In this document: piece by piece, positions 23,071 through 35,300 of the stretch
Layout of the letters: the number at the start of each line of letters is the position of its first letter
How positions within the stretch are numbered: the stretch's first letter is position 1
From: Branchiostoma floridae
Lineage: Eukaryota > Chordata > Leptocardii > Amphioxiformes > Branchiostomatidae
DNA: 64,000 nt
Assembly: GCF_000003815.2 (NCBI RefSeq)
Contig: NC_049989.1
Coordinates: forward strand, 3,199,691-3,263,690
Direction: 5' to 3'
Program-made: the position numbers and the translations under genes
Notes under the pieces: model-generated
What the model was told of the DNA's origin: nothing
Seen by the model: the letters and a program-made list of their open reading frames with translations, nothing else
Databases searched by the model: none

Positions 23071-24689
23071 GGATATAAAGGGGTTCGATTCCTAGGGCGG
23101 TAACCAGTGGGGTAGATGTCGGTTCAGACTTCAGTGGAGCAGGGTATGATTTGCAATCTTTTTCATTTGTGGTGTATTGGGGGTACTTTGCTTCTCAATT
23201 GTCATTGTCATAGTCACGGCACATAGACGCCGTGGAACGCTACACACTATATTTGTACAACTTGTTACATTTTTGTGATGTAGGAGGCTGTTGTAAATAA
23301 ATTGATCGCTGGGTTGATATGCAATATTCCTATAAAGATAAGTATGCTGATACAAGTTGACATTAGATTACGGAAATAGTTTTTCTTGTGTAGTACTTTC
23401 TCTCCTTGAGACTATTCTCTCGGTGATGATTGCGCCTTGGTCACACATGGCTCATATACGAATAAATCTGTTTGAAATAACTGATATATTGTTTACTTTT
23501 GCAACGTCAAAAGTTCAGTTAGAGTAGCTCACAGTTCAAAGTCGCATGATTGCATCATTTTTCTTTGATTAATAACTGCATACTTGCACTGTTTCCGCGA
23601 TACTATCTGAATATTACCACCTTTGCAATCTTAGCCATCTTAGCTTTGTTTCAGAGTAAATATTGGAATTACTCACCGTTCATTCGTACCACGCAGATTT
23701 TTCCTCGTCCCTTTCCTGAATGATTCTATACGTTCTGCGTATAAACAACAGTAAAATGCTGGCAACATACGACTGTAAGTTTTGCTATACTTAAGTATGA
23801 CATGTCAAACAATCACAGATCACAAGCAAACAGTCGACAATTACTGTACCACTTGATTTTATAATTTGAATATTGAGTAACACGGAAAAGTATGACTTAA
23901 AAGACAACAAAATACACAAAACGTAAGACATTTTGTTCTTTATCTCTGATATTCGTTGAGTAATCTGTCGAATATTTGTCAGCCCAGAAAAGTTGCTGAC
24001 CTTTGAGTTTTCCGTCGCGCTGAGAGCGCGCTGGGGTCGCCGGAGACATTCTACAACAGCAGCTTTTTCTGGCGTCGCGGGCAAATTTGCCATCGCAGCG
24101 AGAGCGCAGTGAGAGCGTCGACCTGGTGGAATGGGGGCCTTAATAAATCCTATTTGGTAAACTGGGTCATATATAATATGTCGGCAGTTTTATCAGCCTA
24201 CCCGACACGGCTTGTGCACGTGTCTTACGTGTCAATCAGATCGGTCACGTACGTACACATACATGGCGTGGGGACCATTAGATGTACAGCTCGTATCAAA
24301 TTGAGATCTGCTGAAAAAGTATTTGTGCCACCACAGGGGGGGCATTGTTTACTTGCTCTTTACAAGTGGTAAAAGTTGGCAATGTAAAGCATTAGCTATT
24401 TATATGTTAACAGCTGAATCATGCAAAGGTAGTTTTTCAGAATACATATCAACCCATGAAACACCTATAAACTCAAACTCTATTGGGCTTTGTTTCTTTG
24501 CTTGTATTGCATACCCAGTAAACCGTCTCATGTCGTAATGCATCAGGTTTGTTCATAAGAGTACAATATATATTTATTTGATCACTCACACCGGGATGGA
24601 GTCATGCTCTTTTCGATAAGTGTGATGGCTCCTTTTACGTACTCGATGTGTGATTGTCCTCAAACAAGTACGGGACTTCCATTTAACGT

Positions 24690-24878
24690 CCTATCCGAGG
24701 GGCGACCCTAGCCAGAGCCAGGTATTTATTGACACCAGAGCCAAGTAAATAAAATGGTGTTAAGTGCCTTCCCAAGAGCACAATACTAGGATCCGGACCT
24801 GTCAGGGATTCGAACTCGTACGGCGGGTTTTCATCCAACAATCCTAACCGCGCCACCAAAATGTCACCGCGCCACCAT
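24690..24878 (-). mobile_element. tRNA-derived SINE in the right arm only
   Basis: Read on the minus strand it starts with an A-box-like TGGCGCGGTTAG (24844-24855) and a B-box GAGTTCGAATCCC (about 24804-24816), followed by cttgggaaggcactt. The same tRNA-like head and cttgggaa-ggcact body recur at 47990-48235. The left arm lacks it at the equivalent place near 2390. It is not a functional tRNA, since no clean cloverleaf with acceptor stem is visible. Confidence 0.6.
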
Positions 24879-25372
24879 TGTTAGATTAGATGTCTAAATT
24901 TACTCTTAACTCCAACAAATATTGGTCAGGTGGCGAGACTTTGTCCATACATTTTCCTGGTCGGAACGATTCCAAATGTCCTGAGCTTTGCTAGAATGAC
25001 CAGTTTTGCAAAAATGCCAGGTAACGAGATTCTATCTGTGGAATTTTCTTCCTTATTGGAACGATATCACTGAGTCACCAGATTTACTTTAGAATTGCTT
25101 TGCTCAATAAATATTAACAATAGCAAACATGTCAAGTGGCAAATCTACGGAACTTTCTTCCTTGTTGGCACTGTTTCAAAGTCACAAAGAGTGGTGATTA
25201 CATTTGCGGGGACCAAAGTGTCATTTGTGGAATGGATGGCAGCACGATCAAATTTGCCGAGGTTTGATTGCGATAAGTTGACACTCGGTAAACAAGTACG
25301 TTATGTCAAGGAGGTTAAAAACATTCACGCAATAGTCCAGCGCAGGTAACGAAGCCGTAGGCAGTCGTCACC

Positions 25373-28300
25373 ATGGGGCCTCTGTGGTGGCGCGTTTTTC
25401 TGCTCTCCCTGCTGTTATCTGGATTATTGTCCGGTGCGGTTTCGGACGACATAGGTGGATCCTACTATCAAAACCACACTATCCGTCTGTTGGGAAGTCC
25501 GTACGACGTTACAAATGAAATCATCGTCGGTGAGTCGGCAACTCTGACGGTCGAGGCGGGGGTTCGGCTGTTCTTCCCGGAGGGGGTCGGCATGACCGTG
25601 CGGGGACGGCTGATAGCGGTGAGTGTTTTGCGAAATTTTTGATTGATGTAAGAATTTATTTGAAATGATACTAAGTTTGAAAGGGTGATCCGCATAGACT
25701 ATCCCCTGTCACTACTACTTATGTCTTGATGATGTTTCTCTCAAATGGTCTGTACGTCCAATCTCGATCCGTGGCTCTTATGATTTTCTCTGCATTATCA
25801 CCGATAATTTCCACCGTTCTTAAGGAGGGTCAGTGAAACCCACGTTAATATATATTGTTATATTACTAATGTAACTAATTGCCTTCGCCAGAATGGCAGA
25901 AGGTTATAGAAACGCGGTTTACCCAGGATTTTTGGGGTCTATATGTATAATTCAACAGCATGTAATTAAAAAAAGTTGTGGATGGATTTTGATGATATTT
26001 AGTAGGTGTGTAGCGGTTGTAAAAACAAGAAGGTCAAGTTCGAAAATGGTATACATGGCGTTTTCCTAATGGTCCCCAGGGAGCTTTGTACGTAAGTTGG
26101 TTTGTCTGTGAACAACATAGCTCGAAATTTTGTTGATGGATATCAATAATCTTTGATAGATAGGTTGGGGTCACAAACAGGAAGGTCAAATTTGAAAATG
26201 GTGTACTTGGCTTTTTCCTACTGGTCCCCATGGAGCTTTGTACGTAAGTGCGTTTAGCTGTAAACAACATAACTCAAGATGTTTTTGATGGATATTGATG
26301 ATATTTAGTAGATAGGTTGGGGTCACAAACAAAAAGGTCAAGTTCGAAAATGGTGTTCCTGGCATTTTCCTACTGGTCACCGGGGTGCTTTGTACGTAAG
26401 CGCGTTTGGCTGTAAACAACATAACTCGAGATGTTGAAGATATGTATAGTGCTTCTAGGCGATGTTTAAATGACGATGGTTATTTATATGGTTGGTTGGT
26501 TGGTTGGTTGGTTGGTTGGTTGGTTGGTTGGTTGGTTGGTTGGTTGGTTGGTTGGTTGGTTGGTTGGTTGGTTGGTTGGTTGGTTGGTTGGTTGGTTGGT
26601 TGGTTGGTTGGTGGGTGTGTGGGTGTGTGGGTGTGTGGGTGGGTTTTCTAGGATGGAAACATATGAAATACACGTCCAGGATTTCTTTCCATATTTGTTG
26701 TGCGTAACTAAAGAAGTTGTAAATTTTTATGATATTTGGAATTTGGTTATGGTGGTGTTGTCAAAGTGATGGAAAATCAATCGACTATATGCCCCTTGGT
26801 GACTTTCCATGTCGCCTGACTACAATCGCGCTCCTAGCGACCGGCCTGACAGCTGCCGCCACCTCCGAACAGGTCATTAAACCCAGCCAGCTAGAGATTG
26901 TGTACACACAGGCTAGCTTTCCATGGTACTGAATAGCCTCCATGGCAGGCTCTCTGAGGCCTTTTTGGGGCTGATAAGACACTTTTGCTGGCCATTTCTA
27001 TTTGTACTGGGTCGTTAATTGCTGGCCTTTTCTGACTGCCGGCCCCCCAAAAAGGCCAGCAATCAGCGACCCAGTAGAAATGGCCAGCAAAAGTGTATTA
27101 TCAGCCAAAAAAAGGCCTTAGAGAGCCTGCCATGGAGGCTAGGTACTGCAGTAGGACTTCCAGTTTTGATATCTTGTGCCCTCGATATGGTAGATAGCCA
27201 TTGGACTCGCTAAGACGTGGCTTTATTTTGGGCCGTAGCTGTTTATCTAAAGAATTTGTAAATGCTGTGCATCTAAAGCAGTGGAAGACGAAAATAAGCA
27301 CATTTTATCTCCAAGTGTTCATTTAACCACACCGAAAGAACCACATTGTTTAAAGAAATCACAATTATATTCCCCAGCTTTCCTACATTTACGGACTAAC
27401 AGAAAGCAACTTTCCTCTTAAAATCACAAAGCCCACAACTAGTAGAAAAAGGGACTCTTTGCCTTCCTCTGCTTGCAAAAAAGAAGTCAAACCCAACCTA
27501 TCTAGAACTAGTTAACACTATAGTAGTCGAGTAGTCTCTTCGTACAATAACTGTGATCAATATTTTTTTTTCATTTAATTGGTATAGACTGGATTTGCAT
27601 ATCAAAAACATGTGACATGATGGCTGCTTTTTGCCTTCAGTCTCCTAAAATCTGCTCCGAAATCCACTAAAATCTCCTTCAGAACCCACCATCAGCTTCT
27701 GTGGTGATTCGGGTACAAAGATAAGTATCTAAATTGTGTTTCACTGTAACTATTTCTATAATTTTGACCCCTCATTCCGATATTGCGCCCTGCTACTGTA
27801 CCTGGATGGGAAAGCACTTGGAAGCACACTGTCATCTACGATACCTTAGATTCTTTGCAATCTAGATCTCTGCCAGATTTATCTCCGCTGCGCATTGATT
27901 TACTGTTCAATATCTACCCTCTCTATGTACAGGTGGGCACACCTGATGATAGAATCGTCTTCGACCGGAAGAGGAACCCTCCTGACGACCAAGCGAACAA
28001 CGTGACACGTGACCACGACATCCGGCTGCTGGGTCCCACCGTGTTTGAAGGACGTGTTCAGGTCAAACGTAACGGGACGTGGGGTTCTCTATGCCTGTCA
28101 ACAGGGTTATGGAGGAACTCAGAAGCAATTGTGAGTAGATTTTAGTGTCACTCGTGTGTTGAGAAATTAATGAATGTATGTTCCGCGACGTGACCTAACC
28201 CTTTGCCAAAATATGCAAACTTTTTCGAGTGATGTATATCGTTGTTTATTCTAGCCATTTGTTATCCAAATGAGGTCCTCATTTTAATGCATTTCATCAG

Positions 28301-29345
28301 TTGGTCATCTACTCTACCAAAATAACACGCGTTATCAAACGCATGACAGTCGCATCGCAAATCAATCTATTGTGGCATTAAATTCTCACGAGTTATACAG
28401 ATGAGGCGCTGATTTGCATGATGTTCACTTTTGATTAACTTTCTTAATTCCCGATGCCGCAAGTGTGGAACTACTGTCATTAACCATTGTGCAAGTATAA
28501 TATTTTCTCATGAATTATGAAAATCAGGTCTTTGTATAATCAAAGAATGCGGCGGGTTTATAATATTTCCTCATCATTGATGAAAATTTGATCCTGGTTT
28601 GCATAAGTTACATTTACTTGTGTCATTTACCTTATCTTGAGTCATCCTCTTCCAAAGTCTAAAAATGGCCACTGCAATTATTTGCAAGTCGCTAGGGGGG
28701 CCCAAACCTACCAAACTTTCTATTCCAACTAAAAAATCACACCACAACATCACCAGAACACGAAATATCAAGACTGGAAGTTCCTATGCAGCACCATAAA
28801 AAGCCGCTAGAAGACCTATTATCGAACGTGAACCTTTCCCGACCCCTACCCTCACGCCACATATCCCACGACCCATGACTGTTCCGACATACTATCCCGG
28901 TCCACCTTTCTCTGTCCTCCGCCAACAAACAAAATATCCATCCACAGCTTCTCGAGTTATGTTGCGCATACAAATATAAACGGCATCGAAAACTTAACCT
29001 TCTAATAAAAGGTAACAAATGCGATCAATACCCAAGCAAATGTTTACTAAGTTATATCCCTGAGTTTAAGTTTCCTTTTTATAGATCAATCTTTGCTCCA
29101 CATACAGGTTTTGTAGGTGTTGAAAGCAGGCCAGATCTCAATATGCAACCAGTAATCAATAAAATAAAAAAATCTCAAAATCTTTCAGGTGGTCTGTCGA
29201 CAACTGGGGTTCGAAACCGGGCGAGTGGAGAGCAAGTACCAGTTTGGCACAGGACGCATGGCTGTGTGTGACCTGGAGTGTCTGGGCAATGAGACCAACA
29301 TCTACGAGTGCAACCACGACGATCTTGACTTACCACCTACATGTA
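25373..29345 (+). CDS. bark-B exons 1-3: signal peptide, first IGG/beta-helix start, SRCR domain 1
   Basis: Exon 1 (82 codons) has a signal peptide, then [13 protein letters not shown] and [11 protein letters not shown], the signature that opens each of the three bark repeats. Exons 2-3 encode an SRCR domain: [33 protein letters not shown], then [15 protein letters not shown]. The ATG at 25373 is chosen because a hydrophobic leader follows at once and the bark-A copy has the same start. Intron 1 (2.3 kb) and intron 3 (2.6 kb) are filled with repeats. Confidence 0.85.
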
Positions 29346-32300
29346 GTGAGTATTGTTTTGTAAATTGAGATTTTATATCATCTTACCATTGGGTTATGAA
29401 AAATGCACACTTAAATCTACTTAAAGATTGTTTTCTAATCTTTCTGATATCGCACAAACTTTTTGCGACGCAATCTGTGAGGAGCAGGCATTTGCGCACG
29501 CTGGCGCCCACCACGAAAACGCAAGCGTAAAGCCTAGCTTACACATAACCGAATTTAGCTCCCGACTCTCTCCCGACTATGGTTAGGAGTGATTCAAGAG
29601 CTATGTCGGCTGTAGTCGACTGGCGTTCGGCTGAGTCGGCCGGTGTTCGGCTGCGCCATCCGAATTTTTTTTTGAAACGGCAGGTCTGGAATGGGTTGGT
29701 TGTTGGTCGGCTTGTGTTCGGCGAGGTTGGCTAATGTTCGGCTGGTGTTTGGGAGTAAGTTAGCAGTCAAATTTAAATCTTACCCACGCCATAAACTGCT
29801 GACTTACTACCAACTTGTTTCCAACCTACCAACGATTCATCCCAAAATCATAGACAAATCTCTGCTAACTCATTCCCAGGCAAAATGACTATTACCGGGA
29901 CGTAGGCGAATCACCCCCGAAATTCACACGACCGACATCCAGCCCAAAACAAAAAGAACCATAAATGCCGTATTAGAGCTATCTGTGATCCAAATTTGAT
30001 CTCTCGGTGATGTTTACAAAATAGAAGAAAGGATTATTTTGATTCAAAACAAAAATGACCCCCCTCCCCTTTTTTTTAATCGCTGATGATGTCCATTTCA
30101 AGTCGTGAGAGGGTCAGCAATCGGTTGGAAATCAGTCAGGAGTGATTGGGCAGTCTGTGGCTAGAGGTCGGCATGGTTGGGAATAGATTAGTTAGCATTC
30201 GGACACAGTCGGGAGTAAGTCAATTTACTGGTCGGGAGATGGTTACGACATGTTCGGGACATGTTTGGCGCTAAAAGTTAGGCATGGCCTAAAGCCCCGG
30301 TCACAAAGCGCGTACGATTCCTTGCGATTCCTTCCGATGCGCAGGATAAGCGCAGTGCGTCGTAAGTCGGGGGAGAATCGGAAGCAATGGTTTAAGTATA
30401 TAAAGCCGTGGTCACAAAGCGCGTAGTGCATCGTACGATGAGGTCATAAGAGCGTGCCTGCGTCAATCGCAGTGAATCATAGTAAATCGGGGAGCGTCGT
30501 ATGGCGAAAAATAGAGCTGAAATGGATTTTGAACATGTTCAAAATTTCGCTATCGTCGTAAGATTTTATTAGCCCCCATAGCAGACTTCATTACGGCAAT
30601 TTTTGTCTACTGATGAGGTTATAGATTTATGAATTTTTAGCACGTTGTGATGGTTTCAGTTTTCCCTGATACTGTCGATATTGACGAAAAGGGAAAATAT
30701 ATCAGTCGCAGCTGCCACAGTCGCAACCATAGAACAGCGCGCCCCGCACAGACAATTGTTTGATCGCTACCATAATCATAATAACCATGGGGACAACTCG
30801 AACATAAAGGCAGGCTCTATGAGTCGGAAATATATATGATATAATGCTTAGGCCACACCAATTTAATTTCTTGGTTCACGGATTTTTTCATAAATAATAT
30901 GGAGCGAGAGGGCGAAATGAAAATAAGAATAAAAATTGTAAAATGGTTGGGGTAAAGGTAAGGGCTAATCCAAAACATAAAGAATAAAAAGTTTTCAGCT
31001 TGAAAAAGTACAAAAACACTATTACTAAACAGTAACAGCACCTGTACCCACACTTTAAGGAGCTTATAATATAAAGGCCAATTTGCCACACCAGAAAGTT
31101 GGTGAATGGTTTCATTAATGGTGAAAATTTGCTGCGTGATAATTTTTTTCCAAAAAATAGGAGCGAGCGAATCCGTGAACCAAGGAATTAAATTTGTGTG
31201 GCCTTATGATATGATTTTTGTTGATAGCATATCATGATACGATCTACGAAAGAGCCTGACACGTAGAGCCTGCAAGCAGCCCGAGATAACCATACCAGTA
31301 CTCACGCTTGATTTGAACTTTTGCTTGTAATACTCTTGTTGTCAAGGTCTTTTTTTATTTATTTTTACAGTTAAAGATATTATAGGAAGGTATTCAACAG
31401 CTATGTTCACATTATCTTGGTTAAAGAAGCACAAAAGCGGTCAGACGGCTATACAGAAGAGACACAAGTGAAAAATCGTGCGACGCTGGAAAAATTTTGA
31501 ACATCATCCGATGCGTTGCGATGGCTGATTTTGCTTACGATTTTGCTGCGATTTACTGCGCTCATCGTACGATATGCGGAATATGCCATCGTACGATACG
31601 CGCTTTGTGACTGGGGCTTAAACTGGTTAGACTGCTCCCGCCGACCTGAGTTCGATACAGGTCGGTTGGTGTTCAGGAGCTAAATTCGGCTATGTGTAAC
31701 CTAGGCATAAGAGAGGCTTAAGCTAGGCTTTAGTTACCCCCCCCCCCGATAATACCCGATGTAGATGTGAACTCAACGATTTTTAATACTTCGATTACAT
31801 TATTGCTTATCGCGACACATTTGCATCCAACAAGTCGATTTTGAAACCTGGCCTCCGACAAGACAGTGCAAAGTATCTTGTTGAACGCAGAAAGTTTTTT
31901 TGTGACATCCACACCCTCGTTTAGACAAGGACCTCCTTGTTTAGATACTAATTACTAATTTCTAATAACTTCCTTTTCTTTGTAAAAAAAAAGGCCAAGG
32001 CCGAAACCGAAGAGACCTCGGTGTGGTATGTGAGGGAGTGAATCACAGAGATGGCGTCTATTGGGAAGCAATAGACATTCGTACAACCAATGAAGCTATG
32101 AAGTCCACATTAGACAATGTGGACATATTCCATGCCGGAGGTCGTGGAACAAATCCAAACGCAGAAAGAGCCGCTATTATTAGCGCAACGGTGCCCCCTC
32201 TGCTACACAACGTCAATATCCAGTACTCTGGAGACGCCGCTGTAAGAGTTGATAACCCAACGACTACTTTTCAAATGGAGAATTGCGACATCTCAGAGAA

Positions 32301-35300
32301 TCAAGGGGTCGGGCTGATACTGAAGAATCCTTCAGCAAACGTGACCATTGTCTCCAGCACCTTCAGTAAGAATTTCCCAGTAGGAATGCAGGTGACCGGA
32401 GGACACACAGGATCAACCCTCCAGATCACTGACAGCACGTTTGAACAGAACAGTGGTGCCGGCCTGATGTTGTCTGAAGTCCCGATGAACGTGGACATAC
32501 GTCAGTCAAACTTCAGTACAAACTCCCATTACGGACTCAGTGTCTTCACCACAACAAGTGTCAATCTTGTGACCGATAGTTGTCACTTCAATCGCAACGG
32601 TCTGGACGGTTTCCATGCCCGATATCTTGGCGTGTCGGGCGACAGACGCCGCACTGTCTTACGTGATGGTGGGGCAGAAGGTAACATTGGATGTGGGTTT
32701 GATCTGGAAATAGAATATCAGGAAGGCCAGAACATTGTGTCTCCACCGATTTCAGACCAAATCATCATAGACCAATACGACTTTGCTTCTAATGGAAACG
32801 GTGCAGTTAGGATAACCGTTGACAACTCTTACGAAGATCGTTTCCCGGTAGTCCAACTCACAGGTGGAGTTTATCAAGACAACATGGCGACGACTATCGA
32901 AGTTGGCGGGACTCGTGCGGAGGTTACAATCCAGGACAGTCAGTTTGACTCAAGTCAGTGCGGCAGTAAGTCGGTCATCCATGTACATGGGTACGACAAG
33001 GCAGTAAACATAACAGGGAGCAGGTTTGTTCGCAATGTCTGCAGACGGATGGTGCTATTCAACACGACAGATATGTCTGCTGACGTTCATCCTATTTTTG
33101 TGGAAGATAACATTTTTGAAAACAATGAGTATGAACCAAAGTCACTGGCTCACATCTCTGATCCGCTAAATGAGTACTGCACCATCGAAGTTGTGGGATC
33201 AGGAGAAGAACACACCATCACCCAAAATTCGTTCCTCAATGGTCCAACAGGTTTAGAACTTTGCAGCAGTGGTGGTTCTCATCCAGTGGTTATGAATCAG
33301 ATTAGAGCAGAAATAAATTGGTGGGGAACATCAGATATCAATTCAATAAAAGAAAAGATATTTGACAACAATGACTGGTACAGTGGAGTTGAGATCAAGT
33401 TTTCCCCGTACCTAGACTCGCCTTCAGGCAGTCCAATAAGCACTGTAGACACAGAAATTATGACAGCCTCGTCGTTAGGCGGCCGTCTGAATGGAACATT
33501 GCACATAACCACCTCCGATAGCCCCGTCACCCTGACACGAGACCTCACGATCTTACCGGGCTCTGTTCTCAGTGTTGAAGCAGGAGTTGAGTTCCTTGTA
33601 CAGGAACGTGTTGGTATCCTCAATATGGGGAAACTGGAGTTAGACGGACTAGTCAAGTCCTATAACATTCGATGTCAACCGTAAAACCGGGCCAAATCGG
33701 ACAATTCCAGTTAGGTTATCGAGAGGGCGACTAGAGGTGCAGTACTCCGGACAATGGGTTCCTGTGTGCTGGGACTGGCACAGCGAGTTCGCCCTGATCG
33801 CCTGCCGACAATTGGGGCTCGGTACGTACAAGTCTGAAGGGTATGGCTACGACCACTCCAACAGAAACTGGCTCACTATTCGATGCGATGGATTCGAAGA
33901 CAATATTGGAGAGTGCAGTTTGTATCAATCAAGTAGATGCGAAAGTAGCTCACAAAGGTACCTGACGTTAACGTGTGACCCAACCCACGGCTGGGGAGGC
34001 ATTGTCTCGTTCTCGGAACAAACTTTTGAGCCACACAATATCAATATTTTACATGTCGGACATACACATCTACACAAGGCATCTGGTCTGCTCATACATG
34101 GCACTTCAGCCCCAAACCTCATGAACAATGTTGTCATGGAACAATTTGTCGGGGGTGCGTCTGGAATACAGTACTTAGATATGCAGCCTTCCCAGCGCAT
34201 TACCTTGCAAAATATTACGTTGATCAATTCTGGCTCAAGAGACGGTGCTGGAATCCATGTCAACAATATACACTTCATGTCATGGTGGGACCTTGAAGTA
34301 AACGTAGCCAAGCGTTTATTTTCGTTGGAAACAATGTGCGGAGAGCAGGCGCCCCTTATGTTACAGGAAGGGCAGCCACGGTGGATCGTAAATGGGATCA
34401 GGAAGAGAGCAAGGCTGCGATGTCACAGAACTGTAACGGCACCAGTTGGATATTACATACGAGTCACGGTAACGAAGACTGACTTCAGTTATCCAACATC
34501 GAGAAACAGTCTCACTATTTATGAGTCCCTTGCATTAGACGAAACTAATGAAATAGCGTCATTCCATTACAGCAATGAAATCAGCCAATCCGGAAATCCA
34601 CGTGTATTCTCATCCAATGGCTCTACCGTCACGTTATTGCTACAAGCTTCAAGCTCACAGGTTGCCTTTTTTCTTGCAAAGTTTGATGTAATAAGGAAGG
34701 GTGATGATGGATCAAGAATAGAAACTCAAGCATCACTTGACATCATCGACCTGACGGCTAAGTACTTTCAATACGGCATTCAGGTATCATCGGATGTGAC
34801 AAACCTACATATTAACAGAAGTACACTGTCCCAATGTACTAAAGGGCTGTACGTACGAGGTCAAGGAGTAGCCGGGGGACATATTTCCGTGGAGTCAACG
34901 GTCGCCAGCCAAAACTCTGACGATGGTATCTACATCTCGTCGTTGTTCGGTAGCGTCACGTTGTCGAATGTATCAGTTGTAAACAACTATGACAATGGGA
35001 TATACATCTCTGACATAACTGGTACAGTAAACATGAGTGATATCCTATCTCATTCTAACAATTACCACGGAATCTACCTAAGAGATATTGAGGGAAGTGC
35101 ATTACTCGCTGACGTAGTCGCGTCAGGCAATGGAGCATATTATAATTATGCAGGAATAAACATTTACCATGATAGCAACGTACAACATGGCCAGTTCAAC
35201 ATGGTAAATGTTACATGTCAGGACAACAGCGGAAAGGGCATGAGCATAGATGTAAACTCTGAAGCAAGGGTGGAAATACACAACTGTCTCGTGCAAGGGA

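Larger units (their letters stand above)
23028..25372. other. intergenic between MAM-B and bark-B; conserved in mirror form in the left arm
   Basis: It contains the MAM-B poly(A) signal, a tRNA-SINE, and blocks matching 1645-3240 inverted. No gene is seen. The 250 bp directly before 25373 also match the flank of bark-A and are the likely bark 5'-UTR and promoter. Confidence 0.6.
15590..25618 (+). repeat. right arm of the imperfect inverted duplication
   Basis: This is the mirror of 1399-11050. It carries the 5' flank, all nine exons of MAM-B, the intergenic blocks and bark-B exon 1. Compared with the left arm it has extra DNA: the Penelope-like element (18561-20086), a tRNA-SINE (about 24690-24878) and a block around 23880-24139. 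It lacks the 3940-4177 and 7068-8076 transposons. Confidence 0.85.
29531..31707. mobile_element. outer TIR element in bark-B intron 3 (TAA target duplication)
   Basis: The left end AGCCTAGCTTACACATAACC and reverse-complemented right end TGCCTAGGTTACACATAGCC continue matching through GAATTTAGCTCC. TAA flanks lie at 29528-29530 and 31708-31710. No transposase frame is visible. It contains the element at 30293-31618. TWA target duplications suggest a PIF/Harbinger MITE (inference). Confidence 0.78.

Noticed and set aside
26406-26769. Long frames of repeated GWLV / TNQP
   Set aside because: Pure translation of the (GGTT)n microsatellite.
33652-33710. A 59 nt GT-AG intron that might explain the exon 4 frame change
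   Set aside because: Joining the two sides leads into a stop codon, and the supposed intron itself encodes conserved bark-like residues (SSPITFDVN).
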